From NCBI GenBank assembly GCA_052387115.1, contig JBQTJM010000159.1:1-7023 (forward strand): DNA of 7,023 nucleotides. The letters run 5' to 3'. The stretch is from JACCXJ01 sp052387115 (GTDB lineage Bacteria; Pseudomonadota; Gammaproteobacteria; JACCXJ01). Under the pieces are notes generated by a model, which ran no database searches, was not told the origin of the DNA, and worked only from the letters and a program-made list of their open reading frames with translations. The position numbers were made by a program, and so were the translations under genes. This document shows, piece by piece, positions 1 to 5,608 of the stretch (within the stretch, counting starts at the first letter, position 1; each line of letters begins with the position of its first letter).

Positions 1-738
1 GCCGACGCGGGGCTGGTGATACTCGACCTCGACACCCCCTCGCAACCCAAGGTGGCGGCGACGATGAAGATCGCCGACCTGCGCGCCACCGCCCTCCAGT
101 TCCGTTACCTGTTCGTGCTCGACGGCACCGGCTTGCGCGTCGTGGACGTGACCGACCCCAGGAAGCCGAGCGTGGTGGAGGCGGCGCACGTGCCCTTGCG
201 GGACGCCCATCGGATCTATGTCGCCCGGACTTATGCCTATGTGGCTGCCGGCAGCGAGGGGCTCGCGATCATCGACGTGGAGCGACCCGTGGCGCCTAAG
301 GTCTATGCGATGTACAACGCCGGCGGCGCGCTCAACGACGCGCGCGACGTCGTGGTCGCGAGCACCAACGCCAGCCTGTTCGCCTATGTCGCCGATGGCA
401 AGAATGGCCTCAAGGTCCTGCAACTCACCTCGCCGGACAGCCAGCCGCGTTTCTACGGTTTCAGCCCCGAGCCCCATCCCGAGCTGATCGCCACGTATCC
501 GACCTCAAGCCCCGCGCTGGCCCTGTCCAAAGGCCTGGACCGGGACCGCGCCGTGGACGAGACCGGCCACCAGATGGCCGTCTTCGGCCGCATCGGCTCG
601 CGTCCGTTCAATCTCAAGGAGATGCAGGAGCTCTATCTCGACTCCCAAGGCAAGCCCTGGTCCGTCACCGACGAGATAGAGCGCGACCAGTTCCAACGCG
701 GGCCTGAAGACCGACTGCAGCAAGTGCAAGTTCCTTGA
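1..738 (+). CDS. LVIVD-repeat beta-propeller protein, C-terminal part (5' end outside window)
   Basis: The frame is open from base 1, so the GTG at 16 is internal and the true start lies upstream. The visible 245 residues contain at least four LVIVD-type repeats, each a short strand pair with a core such as AGLVILDLDTP, GLRVVDVTDP, GLAIIDVERP and GLKVLQLTSP, followed by a 'P-K-V' turn. LVIVD repeats build beta-propellers in secreted or surface proteins, usually of unknown function. In environmental Proteobacteria they often lie near multihaem cytochromes (family knowledge, not visible here). The last 80 or so residues leave the repeat pattern and are charged (for example FNLKEMQELYLDSQGKPW), suggesting a separate C-terminal tail. 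No cysteine or haem motif is visible. The stop is TGA at 736-738 and no clear terminator follows. The family call is fairly sure; substrate and role are unknown. Confidence 0.8.
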   Translation, partial: ADAGLVILDLDTPSQPKVAATMKIADLRATALQFRYLFVLDGTGLRVVDVTDPRKPSVVEAAHVPLRDAHRIYVARTYAYVAAGSEGLAIIDVERPVAPKVYAMYNAGGALNDARDVVVASTNASLFAYVADGKNGLKVLQLTSPDSQPRFYGFSPEPHPELIATYPTSSPALALSKGLDRDRAVDETGHQMAVFGRIGSRPFNLKEMQELYLDSQGKPWSVTDEIERDQFQRGPEDRLQQVQVP

Positions 739-850
739 TCCTCACACCTCCAATGTCGTACAGATCCACTTAAACAAGTCCAGTCACTTCTCTTTCCGGG
801 AAGGTTACGATGAGGGGAACCACGCCCGCGCACCCCCGGTAGTGAGGGAG

Positions 851-937
851 CGGTTTCCGGTCCCCTCCCCTGCGCGGAGCGGGGGAGGGCTAGGGTGGGG
901 GTTATGGGTACGAGGCCCATGAGGCTCCCGGAAACCG
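851..937. repeat. 87-bp inverted-repeat-bounded palindromic unit
   Basis: Perfect 10-bp inverted repeats CGGTTTCCGG (851-860) and CCGGAAACCG (928-937) enclose two further hairpins. The first is CCCTCCCC (863-870) pairing with GGGGAGGG (882-889), and the stem can continue inward through a T-G wobble and two G-C pairs. The second is ATGGG (904-908) pairing with CCCAT (916-920). No coding sequence fits. GC-rich stems of this form are common dispersed intergenic repeats in Proteobacteria. Whether this unit is mobile, REP-like or a transcription terminator for the upstream gene cannot be told from one copy. Confidence 0.7.
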
Positions 938-960
938 AACCGCGTGGGGTCGACGGGCAT

Positions 961-1033
961 TTTGCTGGTTTTTGCTGGTTTGCTGGTTCCCAACCTCCAG
1001 GTTGGGAACCCGGTCTTGGAAGCTCTAGCTTCC
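961..1033. repeat. Short tandem repeat plus twin palindromes
   Basis: Two exact tandem copies of TTTGCTGGTT (961-970, 971-980) and a partial third copy run into a perfect 12-bp palindrome. Its arms are GGTTCCCAACCT (985-996) and AGGTTGGGAACC (999-1010), with a 2-nt centre. Seven bases later a second palindrome of the same design follows: GGAAGCT (1018-1024) and AGCTTCC (1027-1033), again with a 2-nt centre. The matching architecture suggests a single repeat family. The block sits directly against the transporter gene fragment. Confidence 0.7.
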
Positions 1034-1060
1034 CGTTGCTACCGACGTCCCGGGCTCGGC

Positions 1061-1246
1061 ACACCCGACGGGACGAAGAACCGGGACTTCCAGGAAAACA
1101 CGCGCTTCGGTGCCACGCTTACGCTACCGGTGAGCCGGAATCATTCGGTCAAGCTGTACGGAAGCACCGCCGTCGTCACCGGCACCGGCACCAATTTTGA
1201 TGTCGTGGGCATAGCCTGGCAATATCGCTTCGGCGGGGGGCTTTGA
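1061..1246 (+). pseudogene. C-terminal fragment of a PF13557-type (phenol MetA degradation) outer-membrane transporter
   Basis: From about base 1061 to the TGA at 1244-1246 one frame reads as the end of a 'transporter / phenol MetA degradation' outer-membrane protein. Recognisable segments are ENTRFGATLTLPVSRNHSVK, the strand LYGSTAVVTGTGTNFDVVG, and the ending IAWQYRFGGGL. In the family these are the last beta strands with an aromatic close to the C-terminus. Full-length members are roughly 250-330 residues; only about 60 codons remain, and upstream the frame runs into the palindromic repeats, not protein sequence. There is no plausible start codon with a ribosome binding site. I read it as a decayed or truncated gene whose 5' part was replaced by the repeats. 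The family call rests on recalled family sequence, not on a search. Confidence 0.6.
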
Positions 1247-1448
1247 GCCGTGCATCGATGACAGGAGGCGGATGATCGCCCAAGGACCCACCCGTTGCAT
1301 AAATATCGCTCGGCTGAGGATCTCAGGTCAGGCGCCCTGCAGTCCTTGTAGGATGGGTAGAGCGGAGCGAAACCCATCATTCCATCCCCCACCGAATCCA
1401 TGTCCTGCAACCCTGCACCCGCCCAATCGCTGGGATACACCCCCAACC
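1247..1448. other. Intergenic stretch without a gene
   Basis: Between the transporter fragment and the possible degraded ORF no coding sequence is convincing on either strand. It contains a weak 4-bp hairpin (GGCG/CGCC, about 1267-1280) just after the fragment's stop, and the palindromic repeat at 1352-1378, listed separately. The genes on either side converge, so transcription should end here, but no classical stem plus T-tract is visible. Confidence 0.5.
1352..1378. repeat. Dispersed-type palindrome, GATGGGT...ACCCATC
   Basis: GATGGGT (1352-1358) and ACCCATC (1372-1378) form perfect 7-bp arms around a 13-nt centre, AGAGCGGAGCGAA. I recognise this pattern (GGGTAGAGCG...GCGAAACCCA) as a very common intergenic repeat in Proteobacteria and some other bacteria. 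That is recollection, not a search. It could form a hairpin between the converging genes. Confidence 0.55.
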
Positions 1449-1692
1449 TCACGAAACGGTAAGATGCGAGGGGGTGCGCGGCAGCCGGTGCGCGGGTGGC
1501 CGCTCACCGAACAGCGCCCGCCAGCGCTCGGTCTCCAGGCCAGCACAAACAAGGCCGGGCACTCCAAACGGAGCCAGCTCCGGTCTTGGTTGAGGGCGGA
1601 GAGGGCGAATCGCCAGCAGGCCTCGTCGAACGGATCCTGCTCCAGCCAGACCACGGCCCGCGTCCACTGCGCGTGGGGTCTAACGGGACCAT
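1449..1692 (-). pseudogene. Possible frameshifted small ORF downstream of the sensor kinase
   Basis: Just after the kinase stop the minus strand shows protein-like sequence split over frames. A segment with residues RAVVWLEQDPFDEACWRFAL and then ECPALFVLAW reads in one frame. A second, GLETERWRALFGERPPAHRL ending at TGA (1451-1449), reads in the frame reached by adding one base in the CTGGCC context near 1540. The ATG at 1692-1690 lies in a third frame. The first part has a beta-alpha-beta look (hydrophobic strand, acidic turn, amphipathic helix, hydrophobic strand). I thought of DsrE-like small proteins but cannot support a family. If real, it would be a former last gene of the regulator operon, now inactive. 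It may equally be chance in GC-rich DNA. Confidence 0.3.
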
Positions 1693-1713
1693 CGCGAGTG
1701 GCGCTGGCACCCT

Positions 1714-3048
1714 TTACGCCTCGGCTATTGCCGGCATACACACCTGCACGCGGAGACCGCCCAAGCTTGGGGACCGGTCGAATTCGAGATGGCCGGCATA
1801 CTCCCTCACGATATCGCCGGCGATTGCAAGGCCGAGACCGTGACCGGCGGTTGATTCATCCAGGCGGTGAGTGCGCCGACCCAGTTCACTCATACGTTCC
1901 GGTTCACAGCCAGGTCCGTCGTCCTCGATCACCACACGGCCCACGACCGCATCTTCGATGCCGATGATGACGGTTCGCCGCGCCCACTTGCAGGCATTGT
2001 CCATGAGGCTGCCGAACAGCTCGAGCAGATCTTCTCGATCCAGGCGCCAGATACGCGTGGATTGACCGCGCAGTTCAATGTTCAATACCTTGTCCGCATA
2101 AGCGATCTTGACGACCTCGATCAGCCCCTGCAGATCGCTCGTCACGTGGAAGTGTGTGCCTGAGGTACCGGTGCCCGACATACGTGCCCGTTTCAATTCG
2201 CGCTCGATGCGTCGGTGGACGGCCGAGATCTGGTGTGCCATTCGATCCCGAAGCTCCGGTATCGCATCAAGCTCCGGCGTACGCATCGATTGCTGCAAGA
2301 TGCTGAGTGGCGTCTTCAGGGCATGAGCCAGGTTGCTGATTGCAGATCGCGAGCGCTTGAGCCGTCTCCCCAAGAGTTCCAAGAGGCGGTTGATCTCGTG
2401 CGTCAGCGGCTTGATCTCAACCGGCATGTCCTCGCTCAGGGATTGACTTGCACCACTGCTCAACCGCTCCAGATCGACTCGTATAGCGAGGAGCGGCGCG
2501 AGTGCGCGGCGCACGGCCCATGTTTGCGCGGTCAGCAAGAGAATGAGAGCGCCCGCGGACAAGGCAAGGTAGGTCAGTTGCAAATCAAGGATCTCCTGCT
2601 CGAATCCGGTCATGTCCTCGGCCACTGCGATACTGACGTGTACGGCGCGTTTACTGAAGCCCTGTACTACGATCAACAGCGGCTGATCCAGCGGGCCGTC
2701 GCGTTTCAGGCGCAGCTTAGCGCCGATTGCCGCTTCCGGGAGGACAAGATCCTGGTCCCATAAGGAACGCGAGCGCAGGACGCCGGCGCCGGTCTGGATG
2801 CGATAGTAATGGCCGGAAAACGCTTTCCGGCTTTCCTGCCTCACGGCCGTGGGTGGCAGGACAGGGTGTCCGGCCGGTCCGAAGCTCAGCGCGGCGAGCA
2901 ACTGCTCGATGTCCCGTTGCAGTCGCGATGCGGCATAGTCTTCCGTGACCCGGCGCACGGTCAGGCTGACCAGGGTCCATTGCAATGCGAATACGACGAT
3001 CAGGTTCAACATCAGCCCGGCGCCCAGACGCGCCTTGATCGAGCTCAC
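1714..3048 (-). CDS. PhoQ-like sensor histidine kinase
   Basis: This 444-residue inner-membrane kinase is the partner of the adjacent regulator. In order it has a first membrane helix (about residues 8-30), a periplasmic sensor region (about 31-157), a second helix (about 158-178) and a HAMP-like linker (about 179-232). The dimerisation/phosphoacceptor helix follows with SNLAHALKTPLSIL, where His242 is the likely phosphorylation site. The ATP-binding domain has an N box MDNACKWA (Asn351), a G1 box EDDGPG (375-380) and a G2 box GHGLGLAIA (402-410). All key residues are present, so it should be active. The NLAHALKTPL signature is typical of PhoQ-type kinases. The start is GTG at 3048-3046, overlapping the regulator's TGA as GTGA, with AGGGGA just upstream, which implies translational coupling. 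The periplasmic part does not show an obvious PhoQ acidic patch, so the signal is unknown. Confidence 0.92.
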   Translation of the reverse strand: MSSIKARLGAGLMLNLIVVFALQWTLVSLTVRRVTEDYAASRLQRDIEQLLAALSFGPAGHPVLPPTAVRQESRKAFSGHYYRIQTGAGVLRSRSLWDQDLVLPEAAIGAKLRLKRDGPLDQPLLIVVQGFSKRAVHVSIAVAEDMTGFEQEILDLQLTYLALSAGALILLLTAQTWAVRRALAPLLAIRVDLERLSSGASQSLSEDMPVEIKPLTHEINRLLELLGRRLKRSRSAISNLAHALKTPLSILQQSMRTPELDAIPELRDRMAHQISAVHRRIERELKRARMSGTGTSGTHFHVTSDLQGLIEVVKIAYADKVLNIELRGQSTRIWRLDREDLLELFGSLMDNACKWARRTVIIGIEDAVVGRVVIEDDGPGCEPERMSELGRRTHRLDESTAGHGLGLAIAGDIVREYAGHLEFDRSPSLGGLRVQVCMPAIAEA

Positions 3049-3710
3049 GAGGTCCCCTTGAACGAGTAGCCCTGGCCGCGCCGCGTTTCAATGAGACCGT
3101 TACCCAGTTTACGCCTCAACCGATTGATATAGACCTCGATGACGTTGCTGTCGCGATCGGCGTCGCCGGCGTAGACATGCTCGGTCAGTTGCGTCTTGGA
3201 CAGGATCCGGCCGGGATTCAGCATGAGGAATTGCAGCAGTCGGAACTCGGTTCCGGTCAGTGCGATGTCGTTACCGTCTGCGGTGTGCAGACTTTGGCGC
3301 TCCTCGTCAAGAATGAGTCCATGCAGCTCTAGATCGGCACGTGCCCGGCCGTGCCGGCGCCGCACGACGGCACGGATGCGCGCGATGAGCTCCTCGGGGT
3401 AAAAGGGCTTTCCGAGATAATCATCGGCACCCGCGCGTAGGCCGTCTACCCGTTCGTGCCAAGCGTCACGGGCCGTCAGAACGATGACCGGCACATCGTT
3501 TTCGCGCGCCCGCCAGTTCCTCAAGACATCGAGACCCGAGCGCTTGGGCAGGCCTAGGTCGAGAACAACGACATCGTAGGGCTCGCTGTCGCCGCGAAAT
3601 TCGGCATCCACGCCGTCAGCGGAGGCATCTACCGCGAAACCGGCGCGTGCGAGAAGCGGGCGCAGGCTCTGCGCCAGGCCCGTATCATCCTCAACCAGCA
3701 ACAGGCGCAA
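3045..3710 (-). CDS. OmpR/PhoP-family response regulator
   Basis: This 221-residue two-domain DNA-binding regulator should be phosphorylated by the overlapping kinase. The receiver domain (about 1-115) has the acidic pair Asp8/Asp9, phosphoacceptor Asp51 (VVLDLGLPKRSG), Thr79 and Lys101 (GKPF). The winged-helix domain (about 125-218) includes LTGTEFRLLQFL and the recognition-helix region SNVIEVYINRLRRKL, ending in ETRRGQGYSF. Length is normal for the family. The start has to be TTG at 3710-3708: an in-frame TGA lies 33 bases upstream and no ATG or GTG falls between, while MRLLLVEDD is the expected N-terminus. No strong ribosome binding site is visible, so translation may be weak. It lies 127 bases after the upstream PepSY gene on the same strand, so co-transcription is likely but an internal promoter is possible. 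Confidence 0.95.
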   Translation of the reverse strand: MRLLLVEDDTGLAQSLRPLLARAGFAVDASADGVDAEFRGDSEPYDVVVLDLGLPKRSGLDVLRNWRARENDVPVIVLTARDAWHERVDGLRAGADDYLGKPFYPEELIARIRAVVRRRHGRARADLELHGLILDEERQSLHTADGNDIALTGTEFRLLQFLMLNPGRILSKTQLTEHVYAGDADRDSNVIEVYINRLRRKLGNGLIETRRGQGYSFKGTS

Positions 3711-3837
3711 TGTAGGGTCACCGTCACCGCATAATGAGGCTCAAGCTGTCCGCGTCTTCCGACAGTACCCGTCCCGTTTGGGAACGCAATGCCGCGGGAT
3801 AGCGGCGCGTTTCGCGCGTCTGCCAACGCAAGCGTGC

Positions 3838-4209
3838 TCAATCATCTTGTTTCTTTTCCAGCAGCTTGCCGGTGTGCGCGTCGATCTCCAGGTCCCAGAC
3901 GACACCCTGTTCGTCGACCAGCTCCAGCTCATAGGTATAGCTCCCGTCGTCGTCATCCAGCTCGATCTCGATGATGCGACCCGGATAGTCGCGCCGGACC
4001 TCTTCCAGCACCGATTCGAGAGACCGGATCTTCCCGCTTTCCTTGAGCCGGCGGATCTGTTCATGGTCTTCGACGCCCGGCGACCCCGCCGCGCGTCCCT
4101 TGTCGGGTGTGACGATCGTATCGGCCAACTGCAGAGTGTCTGCGGGGGCGGATCCCGTGTATGCGTGCCAGGACAAAGCGAGTGCCACAAGGGTTTGTTT
4201 CCACAACAT
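3838..4209 (-). CDS. Secreted PepSY-domain protein (second of a tandem pair)
   Basis: This is a 123-residue small periplasmic protein. A signal peptide is likely in residues 1-23 (basic start, hydrophobic LVALALSW, AxA-like APA before Asp24). A PepSY domain occupies about residues 52-118: an amphipathic helix (LESVLEEVRRDYPGRI), an acidic strand EIELDDDDGSYTYELELV and the closing hairpin WDLEIDAHTGKLLEKK. PepSY domains are thought to bind or inhibit envelope proteases or act as accessory sensor modules; here the single domain stands alone. The C-terminal half is clearly paralogous to the next PepSY protein (YELE, WDLE, DAHTGKLL and a final DD are shared). The start ATG at 4209-4207 has only GGGA upstream. 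The four-aspartate strand might bind cations, which is inference only. Together with the adjacent regulators it suggests a signal-response module. Confidence 0.88.
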   Translation of the reverse strand: MLWKQTLVALALSWHAYTGSAPADTLQLADTIVTPDKGRAAGSPGVEDHEQIRRLKESGKIRSLESVLEEVRRDYPGRIIEIELDDDDGSYTYELELVDEQGVVWDLEIDAHTGKLLEKKQDD

Positions 4210-4266
4210 GATCGCGTCCCGATCTGATTGTGTATCGTTTGGCTGGCTATTACTCGTTGCAAATGA

Positions 4267-4298
4267 GCGATTCCGGCGCCGGTCGGCGCCGGAATCGC
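4267..4298 (-). terminator. Perfect 14-bp hairpin between the two PepSY genes
   Basis: The arms GCGATTCCGGCGCC (4267-4280) and GGCGCCGGAATCGC (4285-4298) are perfectly complementary around a 4-nt loop. On the minus strand it lies 15 bases after the first PepSY gene's stop and is followed by a short, imperfect T-run (TCATTTGC). It therefore resembles a weak or leaky intrinsic terminator that would lower expression of the downstream PepSY and regulator genes. It could instead act as an mRNA 3' stabiliser or processing site. Confidence 0.65.
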
Positions 4299-4313
4299 TG
4301 GATGAACCGACGT

Positions 4314-4628
4314 CTAATCGTCGCTTTCGCGCTTGAGTAACTTCCCTGTATGGGCATCGTATTCAAGGTCCCATGCGGTGCCGGCCGTATCGGTGATCTC
4401 CAGCTCGTACACCTGACGCCAGGCGTCATCATCGAGCTCGATCGCGGTGACGCGCGCACCGGGGTTCTCCGTCTCGACGCGTTGGCGGATTTGCTCGAAG
4501 CCGATCATCGCGCTGTTCGGAGATTGGACTGGCGGCTCGGCTTGGGCCGCTTGACTGATGACCAGAGTGGTACCAAATGTAAGCCCGAGGACAAGGCCGC
4601 GGTTGAGCATGTCGCAGTGACGGTTCAT
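4314..4628 (-). CDS. Secreted PepSY-domain protein (first of a tandem pair)
   Basis: This 104-residue protein is the first gene of the minus-strand module. A signal peptide covers about residues 1-30 (hydrophobic LVLGLTFGTTLVIS, cleavage after AQA). The PepSY domain runs about 43-100: helix FEQIRQRVETENPGARV, acidic strand TAIELDDDAWRQVYELEIT, then WDLEYDAHTGKLLKR. It is a diverged duplicate of the next PepSY protein, strongest over the last 30 residues. The ATG at 4628-4626 is supported by GGAG (4640-4637) with 8 bases of spacing, better than the internal Met7. The stop is TAG, and the 14-bp hairpin follows closely. A candidate regulator-controlled promoter lies just upstream. The likely role is a periplasmic accessory or feedback protein of the two-component system; no direct biochemical role can be read from the sequence. 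Confidence 0.88.
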   Translation of the reverse strand: MNRHCDMLNRGLVLGLTFGTTLVISQAAQAEPPVQSPNSAMIGFEQIRQRVETENPGARVTAIELDDDAWRQVYELEITDTAGTAWDLEYDAHTGKLLKRESDD

Positions 4629-4686
4629 GTTTAATTCTCCTGTTTCAGTTGATTATGGGAACTCCCGGCGTCCGGGATGAGGTGAC

Positions 4687-4719
4687 ATCCTAATCGGGGT
4701 ACCTGAAATCAAGCTGAAA
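4687..4719 (-). promoter_or_regulatory. Candidate OmpR-family operator and -10 upstream of the PepSY genes
   Basis: Read on the minus strand, TTTCAG (4719-4714), five bases, then TTTCAG (4708-4703) make an exact 6-5-6 direct repeat with the 11-bp period bound by OmpR/PhoP/PmrA-type dimers. Ten bases downstream is TAGGAT (4692-4687), a fair -10 hexamer, with no good -35. This layout matches activator-dependent PhoP-box promoters. It would give a leader of about 50 bases before the ATG at 4628. A second possible -10, CATAAT (4657-4652), lies closer to the gene. Control by the regulator encoded in this module is inferred. Confidence 0.5.
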
Positions 4720-5412
4720 AGCCAGGGGGTCTGAGGGCTGTGATAGGGATAGTATAACGAGCATAGTGGACAGGGAAGGTCTGGACCACTCGCGCTGTCG
4801 CCGCTTAGGCGGGTTGTCGATGCTGGCACCGCCCTCGCTGAGACGCATGCCGGGCCTGGCCCACGGGGGCTGATCGCCAGTTCCCCGCTCGTCATCGGGT
4901 CGATCGTAGATGGTTCGAGTGTGGTAGAGCCCGGGCAAGGCTGAGACGGGCGTCAGCGCTTGTCGTTGTGTAGGCCAGAGGAGGCCCCTATGATGGGACC
5001 GCTCCCTAGCTAGCTGACCCAGACGCTTCCATTTGATGGAGCGGAAACGCATTGAGTACATCGTCGGCTTGGCCGGCTGGCGCCGGTCGTCGCGGGCGCG
5101 CGTCTCGGTGAGAGCGCCGACGCCCTCGCCCGGCGGCCTGATCGAGGTCCGGCGCCGCCATCGCCGTCCCCCCTGGGGAGCGTGCATACAACACATCGCC
5201 AGCGAGCCACGGTCCTGGCGCCTACGACGACGCAGCGTCCATGAAACTGCGTCGTTGGATCCCAGACGAATACTGATTCATGGAGTTGGCGTCGCCATCG
5301 GCGTCGGTCATTTCGATCCCGGCGCCGGGCCCATTCCGCAGTGAGATTGCGAGGTCCGACAACCACACGGCCTGGATTGGGCTCGGCTGATGACCACACA
5401 ATCCGCTAGAAC
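4720..5412. other. About 690 bases without a recognisable gene
   Basis: Several overlapping open frames exist but none has convincing composition, start signals or family features; they look like GC-driven shadows. Seen here are a TATACT hexamer on the minus strand (4756-4751) with a poor -35, and a perfect 9-bp inverted repeat ACGACGCAG (5227-5235) / CTGCGTCGT (5247-5255) around an 11-nt loop. There is also a 19-codon minus-strand frame from ATG at 5281 with a twin-arginine-like stretch (RRSFMD). The stretch may be decayed coding DNA or a control region for the flanking divergent genes. Confidence 0.5.
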
Positions 5413-5440
5413 TTGACAACCCATAGGCCGATCGTATCTA
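5413..5440 (+). promoter_or_regulatory. Sigma70-type promoter upstream of the DUF992 gene
   Basis: TTGACA (5413-5418), a perfect -35 consensus, is followed after 16 bases by TATCTA (5435-5440), a good -10. Transcription would start near 5447, giving a leader of about 160 bases before the ATG at 5609. This is the strongest consensus promoter noticed in the window. Confidence 0.6.
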
Positions 5441-5446
5441 CTCGAC

Positions 5447-5608
5447 ATAGCTGGTCATGTTCCGTGCAACGACTATGAGAGCCGCGTGGTGTCACGCGCG
5501 ACTGGTCATGAGCTTCGTGCCGCTTCGCAAGGTGATCTCCGAGATCAACTGCTACCGCCGCGTACCCGTGAGCCTGGGCTATTTACAACCTAAATCAGGA
5601 GAGAAAAA
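5447..5608 (+). promoter_or_regulatory. Long structured 5' leader of the DUF992 gene
   Basis: The predicted leader contains a hairpin CGCGTG (5483-5488) / CACGCG (5493-5498) with a 4-nt loop. It also has a near-continuous palindrome TGATCTC-C-GAGATCA (5533-5547) and two direct copies of CTGGTCATG (5451-5459, 5502-5510). A 60-codon frame starts at ATG 5457 and ends at 5639, inside the DUF992 gene in another frame, but it has no visible ribosome binding site. The palindrome could be an operator or an RNA stem. No known riboswitch class was recognised. Confidence 0.35.

Noticed and set aside
1352..1378. Repeat considered as part of a CRISPR array
   Set aside because: Only one copy is present, with no regularly spaced repeats and no cas genes.
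1272..1967. 231-codon plus-strand open frame
   Set aside because: Overlaps the well-supported sensor kinase on the opposite strand and the palindromic repeat; composition is that of a shadow frame.
2215..2763. 182-codon plus-strand open frame inside the kinase gene
   Set aside because: Lies wholly antisense to the kinase coding region with its conserved motifs; no independent coding signal.
3741..4262. 173-codon minus-strand open frame overlapping the second PepSY gene
   Set aside because: It is a different frame of the PepSY gene, which has a signal peptide and a clear domain; this frame has neither.
4690..5196. 168-codon minus-strand open frame across the gene-free block
   Set aside because: Arg/Pro-rich composition typical of GC-driven shadow frames, no family motif recognised, and its end runs through the candidate PepSY promoter.
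5222..5281. Minus-strand ATG at 5281 opening a 19-codon frame with RRSFMD, resembling a twin-arginine signal start
   Set aside because: No ribosome binding site, stops before any hydrophobic region, and nothing recognisable follows in any frame; most likely chance.
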